From: Thalassomonas actiniarum
GTDB taxonomy: Bacteria; Pseudomonadota; Gammaproteobacteria; Enterobacterales; Alteromonadaceae
Direction: 5' to 3'
Assembly: GCF_000948975.2 (NCBI RefSeq)
Contig: NZ_CP059735.1
Coordinates: forward strand, 1,736,001-1,800,000
DNA length: 64,000 nt
In this document: positions 27,859 through 36,739 of the stretch, piece after piece
How the letters are laid out: each line of letters opens with the position of its first letter
Numbering within the stretch: position 1 is the first letter of the stretch
Position numbers and translations under genes: made by a program
Notes under the pieces: generated by a model
Databases searched by the model: none
The model's input: only the letters and a program-made list of their open reading frames with translations
What the model was told of the DNA's origin: nothing

Positions 27859-28998
27859 ATGTCAGCCACTCCGTTACCTATTCCAAGCATGCCAAATGAA
27901 TTGCTGGTGAAATTTCTCGTGAATTTTGCCGGTTATTTTGATGGCCAATTATATCGTTTTTCGCGCCGTGCAGATCGGCTTGAGCTGGTTGCTGCCGAAG
28001 CTAATTTTAAAGCACAAGTTATTATAGCTGCGTCTGCTTATTATCAAGAGAATAAGCTTAACTTCCCCATTGATGATAAAAAAGAGCTGAAAAAATTACT
28101 TAAGCTGCAACTTGCTGCAAATGATGTCGCATTAATTCAAAAGAGTGCGGATAACCTCAGTTATGTGAATACCTGGTCGTTTGACGCTAAGATCCCCAAG
28201 AGTTATTTACTCTTTCCCGAATCACTCTTATTCGCCTCTTTTAGTCAAAATGGTGACATTCTCACCCTTGGGAATCAAGACGGTAGCAAAACCTTTATTA
28301 CGTCTTTTGACGGTGTCATAGGTTCGGCGAGTGATCTGGGAGCAATCGACAGTGCTGAAAAATTTGCAATGTCGGCTGCTGCTCCCTTTAAAAGAGAACT
28401 ATTGCTTGAACATCAGGATAAAGGGCTGTTTTTGGCTTCATCATTGGTCAGGTTACCGGTTAATAAGCTCCTCACTTTTTTTGTTAAACCGGCAGCGCAA
28501 AACAGCAAAAGATTGGCGTTGCAGCTTATTCTTCCTGCCATGGTGATGAGCTTTTTATACTTGTTAGCCGGTAGCGGCTATTTATTACTTAAAACAAGTC
28601 TCCTGGAAAACCAGTTGGCTCAAAAAAGTGAGCAGGTCGCGAAGTTATTGGCGCTGGAGTCAGATCTTGATAATAAGTTTGCTCGTCAGCAGCAACTCAG
28701 TCACTTTTGGCAGAGTAAACAAAATACAGCCGGTCTTTGGCAAGTGATGGCGCCGGTATTTGAACAAAGTACGATAAAGAATATTACACGCCGGGGGAAT
28801 GCCTTTGTTATTAAAGGGCGAACGCCTAATGCGTCACAGTTATTGGAGCTGATAGCCGCAAATGCGAATGTTGCCAAAGCTAAATTTGAGGCACCGGTAC
28901 GAAAGGATCGTAAACAAGAGCGTTTTACTATCAGTATTGAGCTAACTGAAAGTTTGTACCTGCAAACCGGGGATGAAGGAGAAGCTGTCGGTGAATGA
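27859..28998 (+). CDS. gspL: GspL-like assembly-platform protein
   Basis: GspL joins the GspE ATPase to the inner-membrane platform. The 379-residue product has an N-terminal cytosolic part of about 210 residues, one membrane helix (LQLILPAMVMSFLYLLAGSGYLLL, about 220-245) and a periplasmic coiled-coil plus ferredoxin-like domain. That layout is GspL/PilN-like. The sequence is divergent and the call depends on topology and on its place between gspK and a GspM-like gene. Confidence 0.72.
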   Translation: MSATPLPIPSMPNELLVKFLVNFAGYFDGQLYRFSRRADRLELVAAEANFKAQVIIAASAYYQENKLNFPIDDKKELKKLLKLQLAANDVALIQKSADNLSYVNTWSFDAKIPKSYLLFPESLLFASFSQNGDILTLGNQDGSKTFITSFDGVIGSASDLGAIDSAEKFAMSAAAPFKRELLLEHQDKGLFLASSLVRLPVNKLLTFFVKPAAQNSKRLALQLILPAMVMSFLYLLAGSGYLLLKTSLLENQLAQKSEQVAKLLALESDLDNKFARQQQLSHFWQSKQNTAGLWQVMAPVFEQSTIKNITRRGNAFVIKGRTPNASQLLELIAANANVAKAKFEAPVRKDRKQERFTISIELTESLYLQTGDEGEAVGE

Positions 28999-29575
28999 TC
29001 TGAAAAAGCATGCATTAGCGCTGAGCTTTATTGCGGTATTAGTGTGTATCAAGTTTGTTTATATTCCAATAATTGACTGGCAGGATGAGCAATTAGGCAC
29101 TTTGGCGTTGCTTGAGCGCAAGATTAATAAAGTTGACCATTTGCTTACAGAAGAGGAACAACTAACCGTTGATCATGAAATGTCAACAAGACAGGTTTTG
29201 GCATTGTCGCAGGGCTTTTACCATAACCAGGACCCCGAACCCTTTAAGCGTCAGCAGCAAAAAAATATTGAAGCAGAATTGCTGGCACACAAGCTTAAAA
29301 TAAAGAATATCGGCTGGCAAATTACGATGGAAAATGCTGATGTGAATTTGAATCAATTTAGTATTAATTACACTTTTGACGGTAAAAGTGAAGATGTTAT
29401 TAATTACTTGTTGGCGATCAGTGCAAATGAGAAATTTTCTGAGTTGACGGAATTTAATTTATCGTTTGTCAAGCAAAAAGCGGGTAAGTTAGGACGGGTT
29501 TCGGCCCGGCTTCGGCGGGTATTTTTTATGGATCTTAACCAAGAACAGATGACGAAGGCAGAGTCTAGAGCATGA
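28991..29575 (+). CDS. gspM: GspM-like platform protein
   Basis: A bitopic inner-membrane protein in the GspM/PilO place. It has a short cytosolic N-terminus, a membrane helix (ALSFIAVLVCIKFVYIPII), a coiled-coil segment and a small periplasmic domain. The frame is open from ATG 28973, inside gspL, but GTG 28991 has AAGGAG at 28976-28981 with nine bases of spacing and is preferred (194 residues). It overlaps the gspL stop by eight bases. Assignment is from order and topology. Confidence 0.68.
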   Translation: MNDLKKHALALSFIAVLVCIKFVYIPIIDWQDEQLGTLALLERKINKVDHLLTEEEQLTVDHEMSTRQVLALSQGFYHNQDPEPFKRQQQKNIEAELLAHKLKIKNIGWQITMENADVNLNQFSINYTFDGKSEDVINYLLAISANEKFSELTEFNLSFVKQKAGKLGRVSARLRRVFFMDLNQEQMTKAESRA

Positions 29576-30171
29576 GTTTCTATCACCGGATTAAAGTATT
29601 TTGTTTTCAGCCGTTGGTTCTTATCAGTGCCGGTATTGCCCTGTTGTGGAGTTTTGCGGATCTCTCTGAACGTTTTGTGACGGATAACATATCCGGAAAT
29701 AGCCGGGATAAAAGTCTTGTCCATAAAGAATTTTTATCGCGGATCATTTCTTCTGAGCAGCAAAAGGATATCGCAGCTTTATATGATAAATACCGGGTTA
29801 CAGAAAATAATGCTTCTCAAGAAAAAGAAAGTGTCGGCTTGTCGTTAAAGGAGCAGCAAGAGCAGCAGGGAGTGTTGAAGCAGGTATTTGTTGGTGATTT
29901 AAAAATTGAACTTAAAGCCGTCATTAGTCAAGGAGCCCCTGCGGGCAATAGTCCTATTGAGGGAAAAAACAGCACAGTTCAACAGCAATTAAAGGCGCTT
30001 TTACTGGTTTCAAATGCTAAAGCGGGCACCGCTGAAGTCCAAGAGTTTGCAAATAACAGCTTGGTTCACGGTTATCGGCTCAGTATCAATAATAATGTCC
30101 AGGTCTCTCTGACTCGCACGCTTGAGCAAGGTGAGCAGCAGATAACCTTAACCATGTATCAAATAAAATAG
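29572..30171 (+). CDS. Small bitopic T2SS protein in the GspC/GspN place
   Basis: The 199-residue product has one N-terminal membrane helix (PLVLISAGIALLWSFADL), a Gln/Glu/Lys-rich linker and a C-terminal beta-type domain (VFVGDLKIELKAVISQG ... HGYRLSINNNVQVSLTR). This layout is like the membrane helix, linker and HR domain of GspC, which bridges the platform to the secretin, or like PilP. No other GspC gene lies in the operon, so I infer it plays that part; direct homology is not clear by eye. Its ATG overlaps the gspM stop (ATGA). Confidence 0.5.
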   Translation: MSFYHRIKVFCFQPLVLISAGIALLWSFADLSERFVTDNISGNSRDKSLVHKEFLSRIISSEQQKDIAALYDKYRVTENNASQEKESVGLSLKEQQEQQGVLKQVFVGDLKIELKAVISQGAPAGNSPIEGKNSTVQQQLKALLLVSNAKAGTAEVQEFANNSLVHGYRLSINNNVQVSLTRTLEQGEQQITLTMYQIK

Positions 30172-30184
30172 ATAAGAATCATTC

Positions 30185-32257
30185 ATGAACATTACATATA
30201 AACACCCCTTAACACTTAGTTTGATCATTGCTTTAACCCTTAGTGGTTGTGCTACAGGGCCGGAAGAGAAATTCTCTCCCCGGGGTTCTTATTTACAAGG
30301 GGGAAAAATCGAAAATAAGCAGAGCGAGGGTGAAGCAAGGCAACAAAGCGGCGCTGTCGTTTCTGAAGAACAAAAGGATAAAGAAAAGTTCCGTTTTGTC
30401 ACTCCTTTGAAGTTGAATACCCAACAAGCAGTGGTGGCCGATGATGTATTAAACCTTTTTAATGAGCAAAACCTGTTAAAGATTACCGCAGACTCATTGC
30501 CGTTAAAGGATTACTTGCATCATGTATTAGGTGAACAGTTAAATGTCAGCTATGTACTGGCTGATGAAGTGAATAAGGATGGAAAAGCGGTGACATTGAA
30601 TCTGCAAGACGAGATCAGTGCACGAAAATTATTTACTTTGACTGAAGAGGTATTGGCTAAAAGGGATTATGTGATTCGTTACGATGACGGAATTTTTTAT
30701 ATCCATCAAAATGACGGGGGTAAAAGCAAAGGGGATATTGTTTATGGCTACGGTAAAGATATGCTTGATATTCCCAATTCCTCGGCAGAAATCATTCAGA
30801 TGGTGCCCTTCGAATACGGTATGCAGCAGAGCCTGGGCAATACCCTGCGTGTTTTACTGGGAGTGAAATCGATTCCTGATAAAGATCGCAATAGCATCAC
30901 AGTGCAGGGCAAGCGTAAAGATATCGTCAAAGCATTGGAGTTGATCCGGCTGATGGATAGGCCTACGTTGAGAGACAGGCAAATAGGTCTATTCAACAGT
31001 ACCTTTATCGATGGCAACGAAATTACTAAAAAACTGCAGGAACTGCTCGGTCAGGAAGGTATTTCTGTCAGCAAGGGGGCGTCTTCTCAATCTGCTTTAT
31101 CGGTTGTTTCACTTGATAAGCAAGGTACCTTGATCTTTTTTGCCAATAATCAACAGATTATCAATCGGGCAGTCTTTTGGGCGGAGCAAATTGATCAGCC
31201 GTTAAAAACCAATGAAAAACAATATTTCATCTATGCTCCTAGATATTCACGGGCTGTTGACATGGGGGAAAGCCTGGAAGCCTTAATCTCCAATACCGGT
31301 GGCGGTTCACTTGGCCGCGCAGGCAGCAGTACTTCGGCAACAAGTCAAAACCAAAGCGCTGCTGCTAATCGCCGCACCAGCCGCAGCGCCAGTTCTGAAA
31401 AAATGAAGATGGTGGTGGATGAACGCGCCAATTCGTTGATCTTTTACAGCACGGGAGAAGATTATCAACAATTGTTGCCGCTCATTAAAAGATTGGACGT
31501 TTTGCCCAAACAAGTCATGCTGGAAGTCATGATAGCTGAAGTCACCCTGACGGATGAATTTAAACAGGGGGTTGAATTTGCATTCAGCCGTGGCAGTTAC
31601 GGCTTTTCAACTGCCGGGGCTTTCATGGGGGACGGCTTCGGCGGCCTGTCATACCTGTTAAAGGGCTCTGATGGACAGATCGCTGCAGAATTATTGCAAA
31701 CCAACAGTTTAGTAAATCTATTATCTAAGCCCTCTCTAGTGGTTCGCGACGGGGTTAGCGCGTCAATTAATGTCGGTACTGATATTCCTATTGTTGGTGA
31801 AACAACTTCTGATCCTATTAGTGGGGACAACCAAACCACGGCCATTGAATACCGTAAAACCGGGGTCGAGTTAACGGTTACACCGACGGTCAATGCCCAG
31901 GGAGTGATCCTGATGGAGATAAAGCAAAAAATCAGTAATCAGGTGGAAGTTGGCGCAACTACTGCCATAAGCCCTTCGGTATTTGAGCGTAGTGTTGATA
32001 CCGAAGTGGTCGCGGAAAGCGGACAAACCATTATTCTGGCAGGTTTGATCAGTGAAAATCGTACTCAAAAGGATTCTAAAGTGCCTTTTTTCGGAGATTT
32101 ACCTTTTATCGGCGGCCTGTTTAAAGCCAATACTGATGCAGGAGATAAAACCGAACTCGTGGTATTGGTGACCCCCAGGGTTATTGAATCTGCAGATGAA
32201 TGGAGTGATATTAAAGAGCGCTTCACTCAGGGATTGGAAAAACTTACCCTGGATTAA
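30185..32257 (+). CDS. gspD: GspD-type lipoprotein secretin
   Basis: GspD forms the outer-membrane channel of type II secretion. The 690-residue product has a lipoprotein signal ending in LTLSGC (Cys22), N-domains (from ADSLPLKDYLHHVLG on), a Ser/Thr-rich linker near residues 375-405, and the C-terminal secretin domain with VPFFGDLPFIGGLFK. A lipidated secretin can reach the outer membrane without a separate pilotin. It is the last gene of the T2SS operon; in classical gsp operons gspD comes near the start. Confidence 0.93.
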   Translation: MNITYKHPLTLSLIIALTLSGCATGPEEKFSPRGSYLQGGKIENKQSEGEARQQSGAVVSEEQKDKEKFRFVTPLKLNTQQAVVADDVLNLFNEQNLLKITADSLPLKDYLHHVLGEQLNVSYVLADEVNKDGKAVTLNLQDEISARKLFTLTEEVLAKRDYVIRYDDGIFYIHQNDGGKSKGDIVYGYGKDMLDIPNSSAEIIQMVPFEYGMQQSLGNTLRVLLGVKSIPDKDRNSITVQGKRKDIVKALELIRLMDRPTLRDRQIGLFNSTFIDGNEITKKLQELLGQEGISVSKGASSQSALSVVSLDKQGTLIFFANNQQIINRAVFWAEQIDQPLKTNEKQYFIYAPRYSRAVDMGESLEALISNTGGGSLGRAGSSTSATSQNQSAAANRRTSRSASSEKMKMVVDERANSLIFYSTGEDYQQLLPLIKRLDVLPKQVMLEVMIAEVTLTDEFKQGVEFAFSRGSYGFSTAGAFMGDGFGGLSYLLKGSDGQIAAELLQTNSLVNLLSKPSLVVRDGVSASINVGTDIPIVGETTSDPISGDNQTTAIEYRKTGVELTVTPTVNAQGVILMEIKQKISNQVEVGATTAISPSVFERSVDTEVVAESGQTIILAGLISENRTQKDSKVPFFGDLPFIGGLFKANTDAGDKTELVVLVTPRVIESADEWSDIKERFTQGLEKLTLD

Positions 32258-32298
32258 TGCCTGGCTGATGTTAGTTCTGCTTTATCCTTGATACTTAT

Positions 32299-32335
32299 AA
32301 AAAGGGCCATGTTCCGCGATGGCATGGCCCCTTTA
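32299..32335 (+). terminator. Probable terminator after gspD
   Basis: A stem with core GGGCCATG (32304-32311) pairing with CATGGCCC (32323-32330), extended by A-rich and T-rich flanks with one mismatch, 42 bases after the gspD stop. The T tract is short (CTTTAAATT), so termination may be partial. Confidence 0.6.
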
Positions 32336-32988
32336 AATTCCCGGCATAAATCGCTGTTAGTATGGAGTAAATGATTTATTACCTTTTTGAATAGATATCG
32401 TGGTAATAGCTGCTAGTATATGATGTGTATGCTTTTTTTGATTAAAGGCTGAGAGCCTGAAATTAGTTGTCGTTCGCTTATCGGATCTGACGCTTTTAGT
32501 AAATGTGAGGGCTGAAGCCGGTAGAAAATCATTGCGGTAACGGGCACTTTGCCTGGTTTTTGTTCGAATTGGGTGTGCGCTGTAGGGCTGAACCTATGTA
32601 TGACACTTACAAGCAAACAATATATAGTTCCAGTTTACTATGCATTTTTTGACCTGTAATAAGGTTAAATGCGGCTTTTACATTTAAAATTACTGATATT
32701 CAAAGTTTTATAAGGAATTGGCTTGAACTCTCTATATTTATCGGTTACCTTCTCGTTGAAAGCGTTATATACGCTTGATGTAGGTTAAAAAACACTCAAA
32801 CAAAGCTATTTGTCTGAGTAGAGTGTTGACAAGGTAGCAACAATGGGTAAACTTACCCATCGTTAGAAGTCGCTTAGGCGACGGCCTAAGTGTTAGATAC
32901 TTATGTATTAAATTTAACATACTGTAATTTTTATATGAGTTGGCATTAACCTGCCTATCTCAGTTTCATGAAACCAAGGAAAATAAAA
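32336..32988 (+). promoter_or_regulatory. Long leader region of the S-layer-like gene
   Basis: About 650 bases without a convincing gene separate the gspD terminator from the S-layer-like start. The DNA is AT-rich. No clear -35/-10 pair was fixed; TTGACA at 32826-32831 lacks a good -10. A weak 67-codon frame on the - strand (32413-32616) has no ribosome site or recognisable motif. The part from 32760 on is dense in inverted repeats, listed separately. Long, stable leaders are usual for very highly expressed S-layer genes. Confidence 0.5.
32760..32892 (+). promoter_or_regulatory. Array of hairpins in the S-layer-like mRNA leader
   Basis: Four inverted repeats follow one another: AAGCGT/ACGCTT (32760-32776, loop TATAT); an 11-bp stem with one mismatch (32794-32804 with 32809-32819, loop GCTA); ATGGGTAA/TTACCCAT (32843-32860); and CGCTTAGGC/GCCTAAGTG with loop GACG (32871-32892). 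The last overlaps an alternative stem GTCGC-TTAG-GCGAC (32869-32882), so two structures exclude each other. This could stabilise the mRNA or be a switch; the function is inferred. Confidence 0.55.
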
Positions 32989-34704
32989 ATGTTTAAAAAA
33001 ACTCTTTTAGCCTTAACAATTGCTGGTACAGCGTCAGCGGCTAACGCTGCTACTGTTTATGCAGACATCACAGATGCCGTAGTTGGTGATCTGAACACTT
33101 TGTTAACAGTGGCTACTCCAGCTGCTGGCGACCCGTACGGTACTGATGGTGTTATTACTGGTACAGAGAATAACTGTGACGCTGCTGCTACTACTCTGGG
33201 TGTAACCCTAGACGAAGGCGCCTTCACTAATGCCGGTGCTGACGATGATAGTCTGACTTTCGGCGCAGCCGGTCAAGATCAGACTCGTGTTATCATGACA
33301 GCTACCAATGCTTGTACTATTTTGTTAGATGCAGAAACTAAAGATACAACTCCTGCTCTTGACGGCATCGAGTACTCTACTGCTACTGCTATCGAATTAA
33401 CGCCTGACTTCATTGTTGGTTTAGGTGGTCTGAAAGATGAAGATACTATCACTTTAACTTTCTCTGGTGCTAAAATCGATACTACTTTAACTGTTGCTCC
33501 TACTGTAACGGTTTCTGGCGACGCAGGTGTTAGAGACACTGGTACTGCTGCTACTTTCATCGGTACTGCTGCTGACATGACTTTCGACCTTCTGGATATC
33601 GACCCAGATGGTGAATTCGTACGTTTTACTGTTAAGTCTGCCGACTCTGCAACGACTACTGTTGCTCCTAACGCTATCTTAAACGTTGCCGGTATCTTCT
33701 TAGATTCAACTGGCCTGAGCTCAGCGACTTCTGTTGCCATGTCTACCGTTGCTATCAACACTTCAGGTACTGAATACGATCCGTCTTCAGCTGCTACTAT
33801 TGTTAGCCTGACGCCTCAGTACGAAGCGACAGTAACAACTGCTTTTGACGCGCTGATCGATGTTGGCGATGATCGTCAAGGTTTCGAAAACAGTGCTTCT
33901 GCCGATGCTTTAACTCTTAACGTTGACAAGCTGACTACTGGTCTTGAGCTTACTCCAGAAGAAGCCACTTACGTTATTACCGGTGATTTCTCTTGGATGT
34001 TAGATGACAGCATCGATACTGACGAAAGCGGTACTTTAACTTCTGCTGAAATCGCAAACGCTGTTACCTACGCAGGTGACACGTTGAAGTCATACGCTAT
34101 CGACACTGACTTAACTGAGTTAACAGTAACAACTACTACAGGTGCTGCTGTTACAGCCACTCAAGTATTTACCTTCACTGTACCTGGTTACGACAACGGT
34201 GCCATGGAGCATCCGGTAATCAATGTTCAGGACTTCACTGTAAAAGTTGACGTTCAAGATGACGACGCTTTCACAACTGATCCGGTAAACATGTCTGCTA
34301 ACTTAATAACAGACGCTGGTGAGTGGGACCTGAACGGTTCTGTAATCTACTTACCATATGTACCGTTTGGTCCTAACACTCAGCCTATCATCCGTCACAC
34401 TAACAAAGGTAACCAAACAGGTGACCTGACTGTACGTTACATGGTTGAAGGTGTGGACACTTCTTGGAACGCTCTTTCTGCTGCAAACGTAGACGATGCA
34501 ACTCCAGGTGTACGTAACATGCTGACTCTGATCACAGACGCTCTGAAAGACGAAGGTTATGACGCAACTACTGATGGTTTCAAAGTTGCTTTAGAATTCG
34601 TAACTAACGTTCCTTCTGAAGACGTATTTGTTTACGGTGGCGCTAAGGTTACTGCCGAAGGCCAAGACCGTATCCACTTAGGTACTCTTAAAGATAACGA
34701 CTAA
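32989..34704 (+). CDS. S-layer-like secreted protein (Slr4-type candidate)
   Basis: A 571-residue secreted protein with signal peptide MFKKTLLALTIAGTASAANA, then an acidic, Thr/Ala/Asp/Val-rich, beta-strand-like sequence with only two cysteines. An EF-hand-like loop DTDESGTLTSAE lies at residues 343-354. Codon choice is strongly biased (GCT, ACT, GGT, GAC, AAC, TTC), unlike its neighbours, which signals very high expression. ATG 32989 is preferred over 32968 because AAGGA at 32976-32980 lies before it. Size, composition, leader and terminator fit the Slr4 family of marine gammaproteobacterial S-layer proteins, but I recognise the type, not a motif. Alternatives are another abundant surface or adhesin protein. 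It is probably the T2SS substrate. Confidence 0.65.
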   Translation: MFKKTLLALTIAGTASAANAATVYADITDAVVGDLNTLLTVATPAAGDPYGTDGVITGTENNCDAAATTLGVTLDEGAFTNAGADDDSLTFGAAGQDQTRVIMTATNACTILLDAETKDTTPALDGIEYSTATAIELTPDFIVGLGGLKDEDTITLTFSGAKIDTTLTVAPTVTVSGDAGVRDTGTAATFIGTAADMTFDLLDIDPDGEFVRFTVKSADSATTTVAPNAILNVAGIFLDSTGLSSATSVAMSTVAINTSGTEYDPSSAATIVSLTPQYEATVTTAFDALIDVGDDRQGFENSASADALTLNVDKLTTGLELTPEEATYVITGDFSWMLDDSIDTDESGTLTSAEIANAVTYAGDTLKSYAIDTDLTELTVTTTTGAAVTATQVFTFTVPGYDNGAMEHPVINVQDFTVKVDVQDDDAFTTDPVNMSANLITDAGEWDLNGSVIYLPYVPFGPNTQPIIRHTNKGNQTGDLTVRYMVEGVDTSWNALSAANVDDATPGVRNMLTLITDALKDEGYDATTDGFKVALEFVTNVPSEDVFVYGGAKVTAEGQDRIHLGTLKDND

Positions 34705-34727
34705 TATTTAGTTTTAGTTATTGATAT

Positions 34728-34754
34728 AAAAAGCGAGCTTAGGCTCGCTTTTTT
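34728..34754 (+). terminator. Strong intrinsic terminator after the S-layer-like gene
   Basis: An 11-bp perfect stem, AAAAAGCGAGC with GCTCGCTTTTT, loop TTAG, and a following T run to 34754, 23 bases after the stop. It isolates the S-layer-like gene as its own transcript. Confidence 0.9.
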
Positions 34755-34813
34755 ATTTAGTTAAAGCGGCAAACCGCGGGAGAGTTTGCACGGACAGTGG
34801 CGGCGAGTTGTAA

Positions 34814-36580
34814 ATGAAAAAAAATAAAATGGCGGATTTGTTTGCGGTTGCTCAGCAGGCTTTTGACAGCAGAGATTATAAGAGAGCATTTTCAAGTTTA
34901 AACAAGTTTAAACGGGCGAAAACAGAGATTAAATTTGAACATGTTTTATTAGAGGCTAAAGTCAATCTGGCGCTGAAAAAATTTGAAAAGGCTCTTTTGT
35001 TCAAGACCGCCGGCGAGCAACTGGCTGTTTCAGCGAAGCAAAAAGTGGAGTGGCATAATTACGTGGCAGAAATCTACCAGGCCCGGCACCAGGTAGAAGG
35101 AGTTATCTATCATCTTGAGCAGAGCCTTGCTCTGGACAAGTCGATTGCCAATGCCGTAGCGAGACATCGCTTGTTGACGCATTATGTACAACAGGAGCAA
35201 TATGATAAGGCCAGGGAAGTGGGATATAAGCTGCTCGACTGGCAGGGATATTTTATTTCAGCGGCGTTTTTGCTTATGGATTGTGTATTTGCAACTGATG
35301 ATAAGACAGAAGGACTTAAACTGGCAAAATCTTTAACCGGCCACAGTGATTACCTGGCTGAAAAAGAGATGATTCATATTTTCAATAAGTTGCTTAAGGT
35401 AAAGGCAATTGATGAGGCACAACTGTTTGTTGAAAAGGAGAAAAAAAGCAAGGGTGTGCAATATTGGCATCAGATAGCGCAGGCGATCATCCTGGTACAT
35501 CAGCAACAAATTTCCCGGGCGATAACTTTATTTAAAGAAATAAAAGGGGCCGGTTCTATTTATGAAATGGACTTTCATCGGGCATTAAGAGATTTTTATT
35601 TTAACGCCCGCCAAGAAAGCCAATTCTTTGCTCTGGCAGGGGATTTCCATGATGATTATTTTAACCTTGTTTATCTTGAAGAATATGTTTCTTTGGAAGA
35701 ACACGATAAACTGATTACCTATACTGTTCAGCCTGGTATAGCTCCATTTCTTCATTGCATGGCTGATTATAACAAACTGATCAGTTATTGGCTTTTAGGC
35801 CGGTTGGATGACTGTGTTGCGCTTCTTCGCACTAACAAGGAATTTATATCCATATCTCATCAAGGTCATCCTAAGCACCTGAAAATACCTCATATTTTTA
35901 TGGTGTATATTCAGGCGCTGGTGCGTGATCGTCTGCGGAAAAAGCCTGAGGCTCAGGTTCCTGGTCATCAAGTTATATATGTCATTGGCGAGTCCCATGC
36001 TCTAGGGTTGCATGATCAGATCTTTCGCTGTGGTGATAGCTCTTACCAAGGCCGTGTTAAGTTTATCAAAGGCATCCAGATGCACCATCTCGCCGGTGAG
36101 GGCGATAATAAATATAAGTATTACCTGCGCCGCCATTTGGGGAGCATTGAAGATAATGCCAGCGTACTTTTCACTATAGGTGAAATTGATTGCCGCATAG
36201 GCAAGGGGCTGAGTCTGGCTGCCAAGAAATTGCGACGCCCGCTGGATGAGCTAATTGATCAGACGGTTAAAGGCTATATTGAATATATTAAACTATCCCT
36301 GCAGACGAAACCGATAAAGAAGGTTTATATTCAGGGCATCCCTGCCCCTAATATTGAAAAGTACCCCTGGCTGGACTTAGCCGGTCATGTCAGGCTGATT
36401 CAAAAAGTCAATGTTCTGTTGAAAAGTCAGGTATTGGCCCAGCAGTGGTTTTTTATCGATGTTTACGCTGCTACTAGTGACGTTAGCGGCTGGAGTCACG
36501 GAAAGAGACATTTAGATGCCTGCCATTTGAAACCTTCTTTGTATGAGGATGTAACCGCCTGGATTGCTTCCCCTCAGTGA
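34814..36580 (+). CDS. TPR protein with C-terminal SGNH-like hydrolase domain
   Basis: The 588-residue product has no signal peptide. Residues 1-370 are TPR-like helical repeats (e.g. FAVAQQAFDSRDYKRAFSSL; HLEQSLALDKSIANAVA). The C-terminal part looks like an SGNH/GDSL fold: GESHALG with Ser394, an FTIGEIDCRIG block, and DACH with Asp568 and His571, placed as a Ser-Asp-His triad. Such domains add or remove acyl groups on glycans. Its TPR half resembles that of the next gene's product. A cytosolic glycan-modifying role is inferred. ATG 34829 is an alternative start; neither has a clear ribosome site. Confidence 0.7.
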   Translation: MKKNKMADLFAVAQQAFDSRDYKRAFSSLNKFKRAKTEIKFEHVLLEAKVNLALKKFEKALLFKTAGEQLAVSAKQKVEWHNYVAEIYQARHQVEGVIYHLEQSLALDKSIANAVARHRLLTHYVQQEQYDKAREVGYKLLDWQGYFISAAFLLMDCVFATDDKTEGLKLAKSLTGHSDYLAEKEMIHIFNKLLKVKAIDEAQLFVEKEKKSKGVQYWHQIAQAIILVHQQQISRAITLFKEIKGAGSIYEMDFHRALRDFYFNARQESQFFALAGDFHDDYFNLVYLEEYVSLEEHDKLITYTVQPGIAPFLHCMADYNKLISYWLLGRLDDCVALLRTNKEFISISHQGHPKHLKIPHIFMVYIQALVRDRLRKKPEAQVPGHQVIYVIGESHALGLHDQIFRCGDSSYQGRVKFIKGIQMHHLAGEGDNKYKYYLRRHLGSIEDNASVLFTIGEIDCRIGKGLSLAAKKLRRPLDELIDQTVKGYIEYIKLSLQTKPIKKVYIQGIPAPNIEKYPWLDLAGHVRLIQKVNVLLKSQVLAQQWFFIDVYAATSDVSGWSHGKRHLDACHLKPSLYEDVTAWIASPQ

Positions 36581-36739
36581 CGGGCGGGCAGGTGTCGGGT
36601 TATTTTCACGGTTTGAGGGGGCCAGCACCTGCTCCTTATCAGGAACGATAGCTTTGGGCTAGCATTGAGTTTAGCTCTTTAAATGATTTAAAATACCGCC
36701 GGAGGCTATCTGGTCTCTCTTGCCGTCGTTAATTGTTAA

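Noticed and set aside
21953-32257. MSHA or type IV pilus locus instead of T2SS
   Set aside because: The presence of GspG calcium-type C-terminus, the GspK leader lacking Glu+5 and the H-I-J-K series is typical of type II secretion and not of MSHA or Pil loci.
32413-32616. 67-codon frame on the - strand in the S-layer leader
   Set aside because: No ribosome site or recognised motif; it is more likely a chance frame in a non-coding leader.
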